NCBI GenBank assembly: GCA_035764655.1
Contig: DASTYU010000166.1
Coordinates: 1 to 17,476, forward strand
Direction: 5' to 3'
DNA: 17,476 nucleotides
Source of the DNA: DASTYU01 sp035764655
Lineage (GTDB): Bacteria > Chloroflexota > Limnocylindria > Limnocylindrales > CSP1-4
The position numbers and the translations under genes are program-made. Below are positions 1 to 9,698 of the stretch, one piece after another (position 1 is the stretch's first letter; each line of letters opens with the position of its first letter). Below the pieces are notes generated by a model. That model did no database searches. It was not told the DNA's origin and was given only the letters and a program-made list of their open reading frames with translations.

Positions 1-795
1 AGTCGCCAAGCCAAGGGCATCCCGATCATCAACCTGCCCGGCGTGCAGGTAGAGACCGGCGAGGTCCCGATGGCCACCATCGTGCTGCCGGACTTCGAGC
101 CGGGCCACTACCTCGTGATGGCGACCCGACGCGGCCAGATCAAGAAGACCCCGCTCGAGCAGTTCGAGCGGGTTCGCGCAACGGGCATCCGGGCCATCAC
201 GATCCACGACAACGACGAGCTCGCCTGGGTGGACGTGTCGAGCGGCACGGACGACATCATCATCGCCACGGCCGAAGGGATGATTGCCCGCTTCGCCGAG
301 GACGAAGTGCGGCCGATGGGCCGCGACGCCGCGGGCGTCATCGGCATCCGCCTGCTCAAGAAGGCCGGCGACAGCGTGGTCGCCATGACCGTCGTCGAAC
401 CCGATGCCGACCTCCTCGTGCTCACGGAGACCGGCTACGGCAAGCGGGTCGCCCTGTCGGAGTTCCGGCGCAAGCACCGCGGCGGCCAGGGAGTGCGGCT
501 GATCGCCCTCGAAGGCAAGAAGACCGGCGTCGTGGCCGCGGTCCAGCAGGTCACCGAGGAAGACGAGGAGCTCCTCCTCATCTCCGCGGGCGGCCAGGTG
601 ATCCGGACCGAGACCAACACGATCAACCGCTACTCGTCCGGGGCGCGCGGCGTCATCGTCATGCGTCTTGCCGAAGGCGACCGGGTCGTCGCGATCGCAG
701 CGTTCCGGACCGGGCTTGCGGACCGCGAAGGCATCGGCGACGATGGCGCTCCCGAGCCGGGAGCCCCCAACCCGGCCGGTCCGGGCGGCGCGTGA
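1..795 (+). CDS. gyrA: DNA gyrase subunit A, C-terminal part (5' end outside window)
   Basis: This is the tail of GyrA, the subunit of the type II topoisomerase that cuts and rejoins DNA while introducing negative supercoils. The frame is open from base 1 to a TGA at 793–795, so only about 264 C-terminal residues are present. They belong to the DNA-wrapping beta-pinwheel domain. Repeated blades are visible, each with a G-Y-G-K-R-like strand and a basic RG-containing turn: VRATGIRAI, then GYGKRVALSEF followed by HRGGQGVR, then SSGARGVIVMR. The order of the last two blades resembles the end of E. coli GyrA. After them comes a short acidic, Gly/Pro-rich tail ending GPGGA. The breakage-reunion domain with the catalytic Tyr is outside the window. 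ParC is the main alternative, but the blade pattern favours GyrA. The next gene, prs, begins only a few bases after the stop. Confidence 0.95.
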   Translation, partial: SRQAKGIPIINLPGVQVETGEVPMATIVLPDFEPGHYLVMATRRGQIKKTPLEQFERVRATGIRAITIHDNDELAWVDVSSGTDDIIIATAEGMIARFAEDEVRPMGRDAAGVIGIRLLKKAGDSVVAMTVVEPDADLLVLTETGYGKRVALSEFRRKHRGGQGVRLIALEGKKTGVVAAVQQVTEEDEELLLISAGGQVIRTETNTINRYSSGARGVIVMRLAEGDRVVAIAAFRTGLADREGIGDDGAPEPGAPNPAGPGGA

Positions 796-802
796 CCAGC
801 TC

Positions 803-1918
803 GTGACGACGTTCGGCGATCGGGAGACGGCGCCCTTGTACGCGGACCAGTTCGAGATCTACCACGGCAACGCCAACCCGGATCTCGCCCGGAAGATCTC
901 GCGCTACCTCGGTTCGGAGCCGGGGCGCGCCGAGGTGTTCCAGTTCGCGAACGAGAACATCTTCGTCAAGATCCTCGACAACGTCCGCGAGAAGGACGTG
1001 TTCCTGGTCCAGCCGACGTCGCACCCGGTCAACCAGTCGATCATGGAGCTGCTGATCATGATCGATGCGTTCAAGCGCGCTTCGGCCGGGCGGATCACGG
1101 CGGTCATCCCGTTCTACGCCTATGGCCGATCGGACAAGAAGGACCAGCCGCGCGTGCCGATCACGGCCCGCCTGATCGCCGACATGATCACGGTCGCAGG
1201 TGCCGACCGCGTCCTCACGATGGACCTGCACCAGGGCCAGATCCAGGGCTTCTTCAACATCCCGGTCGACGAGCTGACGGCCGTGCACATGCTCTCGCGC
1301 TACTTCATCGACAAGCACATCGAGGACCTGGTCGTGGTCACGGACCTCGGCTTCGCCAAGCGGGCTCGCCAGTTCGCGGAGATCCTCGAGGCGCCGCTGG
1401 CGATCATCGAGAAGCGACGGATCGGCAACCTCGACCGGGCCGAGCTCATGAACGTCATCGGCGAGGTCCGCGGCAAGCGCGCGGTCATCGTCGATGACGA
1501 GATCGATACGGCCGGCACGCTCATGGAGACGGTGCGCGCCCTCGAGCGCGAAGGCGTCAACGAGATCTATGCCTGCGCCACCCACGGCGTGCTCAGCGAT
1601 CCGGCCGTGGATCGGATCCGCGAGAGCTCGCTGCGCGAGGTGGTCCTGACCGATTCGATCCCGCTGCCGCCGGCCAAGCGGCTGCAGAAGATCAAGGTCC
1701 TGACCGTGGCACCCCTGATCGGCGAGGCCATCAAGCGAATCCACCGCGGTGAGAGCGTCGGCGCCCTGTTCTCGAGCGAGTTGACGTTCACCCAGGAGAT
1801 GCTCCTCTGGGAGGAGGGCTCCGAGGATCGACCCGTCATGCGGCGCGATGGCGACGGCGGGGACGCCGTGGGCGACGAGGCGCCGGTGACCAGCGCGCTC
1901 GCCCGGGGTGATGGATGA
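803..1918 (+). CDS. prs: ribose-phosphate pyrophosphokinase (PRPP synthetase)
   Basis: The enzyme transfers pyrophosphate from ATP to ribose 5-phosphate, giving PRPP for purine, pyrimidine, His, Trp and NAD synthesis in the cytoplasm. Visible family motifs include the N-terminal HGNANPDLARKI segment, SAGRITAVIPFYAYGRSDKKD, the DLHQGQIQGFFNIPVD metal-binding loop, and the PRPP-binding loop VIVDDEIDTAGTL. The usual PDVGG loop reads TDLGFAKRAR here, a small departure from the common form. The C-terminus carries an extra acidic, low-complexity tail of about 35 residues after the conserved core. I chose the GTG at 803 because homologues begin just before this block. An in-frame ATG at 743 would overlap gyrA by 53 bp and add 20 residues with no family match. 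Neither start has a clear SD sequence, so translation may be coupled to gyrA termination. Confidence 0.93.
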   Translation: MTTFGDRETAPLYADQFEIYHGNANPDLARKISRYLGSEPGRAEVFQFANENIFVKILDNVREKDVFLVQPTSHPVNQSIMELLIMIDAFKRASAGRITAVIPFYAYGRSDKKDQPRVPITARLIADMITVAGADRVLTMDLHQGQIQGFFNIPVDELTAVHMLSRYFIDKHIEDLVVVTDLGFAKRARQFAEILEAPLAIIEKRRIGNLDRAELMNVIGEVRGKRAVIVDDEIDTAGTLMETVRALEREGVNEIYACATHGVLSDPAVDRIRESSLREVVLTDSIPLPPAKRLQKIKVLTVAPLIGEAIKRIHRGESVGALFSSELTFTQEMLLWEEGSEDRPVMRRDGDGGDAVGDEAPVTSALARGDG

Positions 1919-2220
1919 GCCTGCAGCTTCACCGACCGGACGGACAGGGGGGCCTCGAGCCACGCACGGTCTCCGAGCAGAACTGGCGGCGCCAGCTGCG
2001 ATCCCCGCGGTGGGGCACCGGCCTGCGCGGCGGACGGCTGCCCGAGCACAAGAACACCGAGATGGAGCCCACGTCGCGGGCACGCTCGCTGCTGTTCTGG
2101 GCCGCCCTGGCCGCGGCCACGTTCGTGCTGCTCGTCGTCGGCTACGCCTCGGGCTTCTGGGGCGAGGCGCCGGCGGTGGCGCCATCCGAGGCACCCTCGG
2201 CCATCGTCCGCGTTCTCTGA
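1915..2220 (+). CDS. small single-pass membrane protein, function unknown
   Basis: This 101-residue protein is not recognised. Its ATG overlaps the prs stop in the sequence ATGA, and a GGGGTG stretch about 8 bases upstream can serve as SD, so translation is probably coupled to prs. The first 55 residues are polar, basic and rich in Arg and Gly. Residues about 57–80 form one strongly hydrophobic helix (core LLFWAALAAATFVLLVVGYA). A short Ala/Pro-rich tail follows. The positive residues just before the helix predict a cytoplasmic N-terminus and an outside C-terminus. No catalytic or metal-binding motif is visible. The overlapping frame starting at 1908 is less likely, because it lacks the hydrophobic segment and runs through the following gap. 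Confidence 0.7.
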   Translation: MSLQLHRPDGQGGLEPRTVSEQNWRRQLRSPRWGTGLRGGRLPEHKNTEMEPTSRARSLLFWAALAAATFVLLVVGYASGFWGEAPAVAPSEAPSAIVRVL

Positions 2221-2227
2221 CGCGGGG

Positions 2228-2345
2228 CCGGCATTCCGCCGGTGCATGTGATTCCCCCATCCACGCATGCCCGAGTGTCCGACTCGCCCGTTCTGACGTC
2301 CCGGCCTGCACGAATGACGGGAAGCCATGCGTACCGGGAATGCGG
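2228..2345. other. intergenic region with nested inverted repeats (possible structured RNA)
   Basis: In the 182-bp gap after the small membrane protein, several complementary segments nest without conflict. They are 2231–2237 (GCATTCC) with 2337–2343, extended by CC 2228–2229 with GG 2344–2345 across one bulged base; 2263–2269 (ACGCATG) with 2326–2332; a local hairpin 2272–2276 with 2282–2286; and 2287–2291 (CCCGT) with 2317–2321. An alternative local hairpin, CCGGC-ATTCC-GCCGG, occupies 2228–2242. In GC-rich DNA each single stem could arise by chance; only the nesting is suggestive. It could be a 3' end of the prs transcript, a terminator-like structure, or a degenerate repeat. No known riboswitch class is recognised. 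Confidence 0.3.
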
Positions 2346-2368
2346 CTGAACCACCCAGCTACGGACGG

Positions 2369-2396
2369 CTGACCGCACCTCGGCCCACGTTATGCT
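2369..2396 (+). promoter_or_regulatory. putative promoter of the adenylate cyclase gene, leaderless type
   Basis: A CTGACC box (2369–2374) lies 16 bases before TATGCT (2391–2396), resembling -35 and -10 elements. The cyclase ATG is at 2403, only six bases after the -10 box. A transcript from here would therefore begin at or next to the start codon, with no room for a Shine-Dalgarno sequence. Confidence 0.45.
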
Positions 2397-2402
2397 CGAC
2401 CG

Positions 2403-3707
2403 ATGGGCGCCCTTCGACGCGCAGCCGAGTCCCTGATCGAGCGGATCGCCACGATCGGCGCCGACCCGCGAGACGGTGAGGGGCTCGCGTTTCGGAAGTC
2501 GCTCCTGGTCGTCATCGCGGTGCTTATCCTGCCCATCGCGCTGCTCTGGGGAACGCTGTACCTGGCGTTCGGAACCCCGACCGGCGTTGTTGCCTACCTG
2601 TACGCGGCCATCTCGGCGGTTGCCATCGTCGTCTTCTCGCGGACCCGCGACACGCAGACCTTCCTGCGCATCGAGCTCACGGACATCCTGCTGGCGCCCA
2701 CGCTCTCGATGATCTTCGTCGGCGGGTTCCTCGCCTCGGGCGCCGTCGGGCTCTGGGGGATCCTCGCCCCGCTCGGCGCGCTCGTGTTCGATGGCGTCCG
2801 GTCCGGCGTGCGCTGGTTCGTGGCCTTCGTGGCGGTGTTCCTCGTGTCGGGCATCGCCGGCGAGCTCACCGGTGGCATCAGCGACCTGCCGGCCTGGTTC
2901 CAGACCACGATGATCGCGCTCAACGTGACCGTCGCGGGCGCCATCCTGTTCACGTTGCTCGCGGTTTTCGCCAAGCAGCGCGAGGACGCCCTCGCGGCGC
3001 TCCGCACCGAGCAGGCCAAGGCCGAAAGCCTGCTGCTCAACATCCTGCCGCGCTCGATCGCCGACCGGCTCAAGGACGACAGCACCACGATCGCCGACCA
3101 GTTCGACGCCGCGTCGATCCTGTTTGCGGACGTCGTCGACTTCACGCCGTTCTCCGAGCGCCTGCCGCCGTCGGAGGTCGTCGGGATCCTGGACCACCTG
3201 TTCACCCACTTCGACGTCCTCGCCGACCGCTACGGGCTCGAGAAGATCAAGACCATCGGCGACGCCTACATGGTTGCCGCCGGCGTGCCCACTCCGCGGC
3301 CGGACCACGCCCAGGCGCTCGCCAACATGGCGCTCGACATGCGCGACGCGATGCGCCAATCCGACGACGTCGCCCATCTCGGCCTGGAGCTGCGGATCGG
3401 GATCAACTCCGGTCCGGTCGTCGCCGGCGTGATCGGCCGGAAGCGGTTCCTCTACGACCTGTGGGGCGACGCGGTGAATACCGCCAGCCGGATGGAGTCC
3501 CACGGGACACCCGGCGAGATCCAGGTCACGGCGTCGACCCGCGAGCTCCTGCAGGACGAATTCGACCTCGAGCCGCGTGGGACCGTGACGATCAAGGGCA
3601 AGGGAGCCGTCGAGACGTGGTACCTCGTCGGTCGCAAGGCGGCCGCCGCAGGGAAGCCGATCGGCGCGATCGTCGCAGCCGATCGTGATGAGGCGGCCGC
3701 CGGCTGA
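2403..3707 (+). CDS. membrane-bound class III adenylate cyclase
   Basis: This 434-residue protein is predicted to make cyclic AMP from ATP at the inner face of the membrane. Residues about 28–195 contain about six hydrophobic helices. An amphipathic signalling helix follows (LLLNILPRSIADRLKDD), then a class III cyclase catalytic domain at about 235–425. The two metal-binding aspartates are D243 in FADVVDF and D287 in TIGDAYM, with the usual spacing of 44. K283 (EKIKTIGD) and the Asp in LYDLWGD are the pair that selects adenine, which argues against guanylate cyclase. The transition-state Asn and Arg are present in VNTASRME. It therefore looks active as a homodimer. No ligand-binding domain is recognised outside the membrane part, so the signal is unknown. 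It is flanked by gaps on both sides and is probably monocistronic. Confidence 0.92.
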   Translation: MGALRRAAESLIERIATIGADPRDGEGLAFRKSLLVVIAVLILPIALLWGTLYLAFGTPTGVVAYLYAAISAVAIVVFSRTRDTQTFLRIELTDILLAPTLSMIFVGGFLASGAVGLWGILAPLGALVFDGVRSGVRWFVAFVAVFLVSGIAGELTGGISDLPAWFQTTMIALNVTVAGAILFTLLAVFAKQREDALAALRTEQAKAESLLLNILPRSIADRLKDDSTTIADQFDAASILFADVVDFTPFSERLPPSEVVGILDHLFTHFDVLADRYGLEKIKTIGDAYMVAAGVPTPRPDHAQALANMALDMRDAMRQSDDVAHLGLELRIGINSGPVVAGVIGRKRFLYDLWGDAVNTASRMESHGTPGEIQVTASTRELLQDEFDLEPRGTVTIKGKGAVETWYLVGRKAAAAGKPIGAIVAADRDEAAAG

Positions 3708-4156
3708 CGGCCGTTCGGTGCTCGATGGGGGAGACGGCGCACCGGCATTCGTGATCATCGGCGCACCGAGCGCCGGGACCCGAACAGATCGCAGAAATTC
3801 ATGTGGCGAATGCCGGGGTAGGGGCGACGGAACTCTGCCAGGAACCCCAGCGTGCAGGACCGCGACCAGGTTTGCATGCATGCATGGGGTGACTGTTCAA
3901 CAACCGTTGCTCGCGTCGCATTCGCGATCTGAATGGCCGGCAAGCCGACCGTTGCTACCAGTCCCAGCGGGACTCCTAACGACGTTCCGGGCGGCCCTGC
4001 CCGCTGCAAGGGCGGGGGGCCACGCTCAGCCGTCGCTGGATCGATCGCCTCGCGTCCGGGCCAGGACCTCGAACATGCATACGAGTCCTCGACGGACTGT
4101 TAGACACGGCGCTTCTCGATCCGGCCGGCTCGCGTGGGCCCGAACGAACTGCCACC
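3708..4156. other. 449-bp gap without a recognisable gene; several inverted repeats
   Basis: I find no convincing coding frame here. Long open frames on either strand cross the flanking genes and have no family resemblance. Visible structure includes a perfect 10-bp inverted repeat, CCGGCATTCG (3742–3751) with CGAATGCCGG (3807–3816), enclosing a smaller hairpin 3760–3764/3770–3774. There are also GGGGT/ACCCC (3815–3819/3844–3848), TGCATGCATGCATG (3873–3886), a direct repeat ACCGTTGCT (3903–3911 and 3948–3956), GTCCC-AGC-GGGAC (3961–3973), a GC-rich hairpin 3993–4021, and AGTCC/GGACT (4084–4098). These may belong to a transcript end, a small RNA or degenerate repeats. None matches an RNA class I know. 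Confidence 0.4.
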
Positions 4157-4162
4157 TATACT
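4157..4162 (+). promoter_or_regulatory. putative -10 box of secA (leaderless)
   Basis: TATACT at 4157–4162 ends nine bases before the secA ATG at 4172. No good -35 box is visible at 16–18 bases upstream, and no Shine-Dalgarno sequence fits in the gap. The arrangement resembles that of the cyclase gene and suggests leaderless translation. Confidence 0.4.
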
Positions 4163-4171
4163 TGATCGGTC

Positions 4172-7132
<2,961 letters not shown>

Positions 7133-7169
7133 CGGCCGCGATTCCCGCACGAAATCGGCTGTTTTGGGG

Positions 7170-7192
7170 ACGCCCAGGGCGTTTCTCCCTCT
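7170..7192 (+). terminator. weak intrinsic terminator after secA
   Basis: A short hairpin ACGCC-CAG-GGCGT (7170–7182) is followed by the pyrimidine-rich run TTCTCCCTCTT, 38 bases after the secA stop. The stem is only five base pairs and the T run is interrupted, so termination would be partial at best. It sits directly before the next promoter, which suits a boundary between transcription units. Confidence 0.35.
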
Positions 7193-7220
7193 TGGCAATG
7201 GGACATTGGCCCCGTACACT
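7192..7220 (+). promoter_or_regulatory. sigma70-type promoter for the Cys-rich gene and prfB
   Basis: TTGGCA (7192–7197) and TACACT (7215–7220) are separated by 17 bases and match the consensus at five and four positions. This is among the best promoter-like sequences in the window. Transcription would start near 7227 and leave a leader of about 83 bases before the GTG at 7310. The leader includes a small hairpin, GCGGT-GCGTA-ACCGC (7231–7245). Confidence 0.6.
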
Positions 7221-7309
7221 GGGCCAACCCGCGGTGCGTAACCGCAACCACATGGCGAAGCTCCTGCCCAGGCATCGCCGCGTGGTCCGTCATCCGCCGA
7301 GAGGGAGCC

Positions 7310-7534
7310 GTGAAGCAGGCCGAGGAAGCGTCCTTCGTCGATCTCATCGCCTGCGAGCGTGATTGCCGGAACTGTAGCTACGCCGCCGCCCTCGATTGCG
7401 ACGGCAATTGCGGGGTCTGTCCCCACAACTCGTACTGCCCCTGTGTCAACCCCGTCGTCGCCCGGAGCAAGACTGCACTCCGGATGATCGAGCTGCGGCC
7501 GATCCTGCTCCAGGATCTCCGGGAGCGGAACTAG
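7310..7534 (+). CDS. small eight-cysteine protein with two CX3CX2C motifs, upstream of prfB
   Basis: This 74-residue protein is not recognised as a known family. It has eight cysteines within 31 residues: C15-C19-C22 (CERDCRNC), C30-C34-C37 (CDGNCGVC) and C43-C45 (CPC). Two CX3CX2C triplets plus a CXC suggest binding of metal, either zinc or one or two iron–sulfur clusters; this is inference from spacing only. There is no signal peptide or membrane helix, so it is probably cytoplasmic. The C-terminal third (about 50–74) is a predicted amphipathic helix without Cys. The GTG start has a GAGGGAG SD-like stretch a few bases upstream. The stop TAG is followed immediately by the GTG of prfB, so the two are almost certainly cotranscribed and probably translationally coupled. 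A modified-peptide precursor is a less likely alternative, since no maturase gene is nearby. Confidence 0.8.
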   Translation: MKQAEEASFVDLIACERDCRNCSYAAALDCDGNCGVCPHNSYCPCVNPVVARSKTALRMIELRPILLQDLRERN

Positions 7535-8669
7535 GTGGATCCATCCGCCATCCGCGACCTGGCCGAGCGGATCCGAGCGACCTCGGGGAGGCTTTGACCT
7601 TCCGGCAAAACACGATCGCGTAGCAGAGCTCGACGCACTCACCCAGGAGCCGGGCTTCTGGGACGATCAACGGTCCGCGCAGAAGGTTCTCCGCGAAGCG
7701 GACGGACTGCGCGAGGAGATCGCGCTCTGGGAAGGCCTCATCGGCCGCGCCGACGACCTGCTCGCCGCCGTCGACCTGCTCGCCGAAGCACCCGACGCGG
7801 AGCTCGAGGCCGAAGTCGAACGGGACACCGCCGCCCTCGAAACGGACTTCGCGCGCGAGCGAACCTCGCTCCTGTTCTCCGGCGAGTACGACGAACGGCC
7901 CGCGCTGCTCACGATCAGCGCCGGCGCGGGCGGCACCGAGGCGACCGACTGGGCCGAGATGCTCCTGCGCATGTACCTGCGCTGGGCGGAACGCCACCGC
8001 TTCCCGACCGAGATCATCGACCAGCAGGAAGGGGAGCAGGCGGGCCTCAAGAGCGTCACCGTCGCCGTCGATGGCCGGCGCGCCTACGGCTGGCTGCGAC
8101 CCGAACGTGGCGTCCACCGCCTGGTGCGCATCAGCCCGTTCGATTCGCAGAAGCGCCGCCAGACGACGTTCGCGCTCGTCGAGGTGCTGCCGGAGGTCGA
8201 GGACGACATCGAGATCGAGCTCGACTGGGACCAGATCCGCGTGGACACCTACCGCTCCCAGGGCGCCGGCGGCCAGCACGTCAACAAGACCGACTCGGCG
8301 GTGCGCCTCACCCACCAACCGACCGGCATCGTCGTCCAGAGCCAGAACGAGCGGTCGCAGACCCAGAACAAGGAGAACGCGACGAAGGTGCTCAAGGCAC
8401 GGCTGCTGGAGCGAGCCCTCGAGGAGAAAGAGGCCGAGCTGCGCGCCATCCGCGGCGAGCACGTCGATGCCGGCTGGGGCAACCAGATCCGGAGCTACGT
8501 GCTGCACCCCTACCAGATGGTCAAGGACCTCCGCTCCGGCCACGAGACGGGGAACACCGGCGCGGTGCTGGACGGCGACCTGGATTCCTTCATGCAGGCC
8601 GAGCTCGAGCGGCTCGCCACCGGCGGAGAACCGGGCGGAGACGCACGCAGCGGCGACGACGCCGCGTGA
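7535..8669 (+). CDS. prfB: peptide chain release factor 2 (programmed +1 frameshift)
   Basis: RF2 recognises UGA and UAA stop codons in the ribosome and triggers release of the finished protein. Translation begins at GTG 7535, directly after the TAG of the preceding gene and 9 bases after GGGAG. It runs 20 codons to an in-frame TGA at 7595–7597. A +1 shift on CTT-TGA then continues from GAC at 7596 to the stop at 8667–8669, giving about 377 residues. Diagnostic motifs are SPF in ISPFDSQKRRQTTFALVEV, the tripeptide that distinguishes RF2 from RF1, and GGQ in YRSQGAGGQHVNKTDSAVR, the catalytic loop at the peptidyl-transferase centre. The frameshift lets RF2 regulate its own level: when RF2 is scarce, the shift wins over termination. 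The gap between frames is therefore regulation and not a broken gene. Confidence 0.96.
7585..7597 (+). promoter_or_regulatory. prfB programmed frameshift site
   Basis: GGGGAGG (7585–7591) is an internal SD-like element, followed directly by the slippery codon CTT (7592–7594) and the stop TGA (7595–7597), then C. This is the classical RF2 recoding signal. In E. coli three bases separate the SD-like element from CTT; here GGAGG abuts the codon, which is unusually tight. Confidence 0.92.
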
Positions 8670-9646
8670 CGCAGGCGGGGGGACGGCCGGCGCTGCCGCC
8701 GATCGACTTCCGGCAGGCGCGCGATGAGGACATCCCGCGCTGCGCCGAGGTGTGGTGGACCGCGACGAACCACTACGTCACCGCGCTCAACCAGCCACCC
8801 CTCCCGGACGACCTGTCGATCATCGGGAAGCTCTACGTCCACTTGCGCGCGACCGATCCCGAGCGCTTCGTGGTCGCGCTGACGCCCGACGAGGCGGACC
8901 CCGGAGCGGATCGGGTGATCGGCTTTGCCGTCGCCCTCCAGCGCGACCACGTCTGGTTCCTGTCGATGCTGTTCGTGCTGCCCGACGTCCAGCTCCGCGG
9001 CCTTGGCCGCGAGCTGCTCGCGCGCGTGCTCCCGCAGGACGGCCAGGTCACGGTTCGGGCGACCGCCACCGACAGCGCCCAGCCGATCTCCAACGCGCTC
9101 TACTCGACATACGGCATCGTGCCCCGGCTGCCATTGCTCAACCTGGTCGGCCTGCCGACCCGGCCGGAGGCGTTCGAGCCCTTTCCGAGCGGCGTGACGC
9201 CGGTCGCCTTCGAGGCGATCGTGGAGGGTGACGGGGGCGATGGTCATCGGCTGCTGGCCTCGACGGTCGACGCGCTCGACCGCGAGCTCCTGGGCTTTTC
9301 CCGGGCAGTCGACCACGCCTTCATGCGCCAGCAGGACCGGCGCGGCTGGCTGTTCCGCGGACCTGACGGCAGCCCGCTCGGCTACGGCTACAGCGCCGCG
9401 AGCGGCCGGCTCGGACCGATCCTCGTGCGCGACCCCGCGCTGCTCGGCCCGGCGATGGGCCACCTCCTGGGTGCGGTGCAGCCACGCGGTCCGTTCATCA
9501 CGTGGATTCCGGGCGCGGCCGACCGGGCGCTGCTGCCGGCGCTTGCCGCCGGCCTGCGACTCGATCCATTCCCGATTCTGCTGTGCTGGGACCGCCCGCC
9601 GACCGACTTCGAGCGCTACCTGCCCATTTCGCCCGGCATGCTGTAG
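8666..9646 (+). CDS. GNAT-family N-acetyltransferase, probably two GNAT domains
   Basis: This 326-residue protein probably transfers an acetyl group from acetyl-CoA to an unknown amine. The N-terminal half (about 14–160) shows a GNAT fold: RQARDEDIPRCAEVWW at the start, then the beta-4/alpha-3 acetyl-CoA loop in MLFVLPDVQLRGLGRELL, where QLRGLG is the Q/R-x-x-G-x-G/A motif. The C-terminal half (about 205–320) looks like a second, degenerate GNAT domain, with RGWLFRGPDGSPLGYGYSA and a long beta-strand after it, but it lacks a clear acetyl-CoA loop. No membrane segment is seen. The GTG start overlaps the prfB stop as GTGA, so expression is likely coupled to prfB. A role in modifying ribosomal or termination proteins would suit the location but is speculation. 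Confidence 0.82.
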   Translation: MTQAGGRPALPPIDFRQARDEDIPRCAEVWWTATNHYVTALNQPPLPDDLSIIGKLYVHLRATDPERFVVALTPDEADPGADRVIGFAVALQRDHVWFLSMLFVLPDVQLRGLGRELLARVLPQDGQVTVRATATDSAQPISNALYSTYGIVPRLPLLNLVGLPTRPEAFEPFPSGVTPVAFEAIVEGDGGDGHRLLASTVDALDRELLGFSRAVDHAFMRQQDRRGWLFRGPDGSPLGYGYSAASGRLGPILVRDPALLGPAMGHLLGAVQPRGPFITWIPGAADRALLPALAAGLRLDPFPILLCWDRPPTDFERYLPISPGML

Positions 9647-9698
9647 GCCCTTGATCGCGTGGCGGGGATCCCCACGGGGTGGTAGCCTCTCGACCGAC

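Noticed and set aside
659..2311. Minus-strand frame opposite prs and the small membrane gene
   Set aside because: Same pattern of shadow composition, and it overlaps prs fully.
2142..3881. Long open frame on the minus strand opposite the cyclase (579 codons)
   Set aside because: It is antisense to a gene with complete catalytic motifs, has a highly charged, repetitive Asp/Arg/Glu/His composition typical of GC-rich shadow frames, and shows no family resemblance.
3974..4105. Integron attC-like site (CCTAAC at 3975–3980 and GTTAGAC at 4099–4105)
   Set aside because: Only CTAAC/GTTAG pair. The inner L-type boxes do not match, and no integrase or cassette is nearby.
7234..7362. Possible leader ORF (GTG 7234 or ATG 7252) ahead of the Cys-rich gene
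   Set aside because: It has no SD sequence, encodes a very basic peptide rich in Arg and His, overlaps the start of the Cys-rich gene out of frame, and has no support beyond being open.
7310..7534. Cys-rich gene as a ranthipeptide-type modified-peptide precursor
   Set aside because: No radical-SAM maturase, transporter or protease gene is adjacent, and the Cys are in the middle of the protein with a conserved-looking helical tail after them.
7535..8669. prfB as a frameshifted pseudogene
   Set aside because: The break is exactly the known RF2 recoding site (SD-like element, CTT-TGA-C at codon 20–21), and the rest of the gene is intact.
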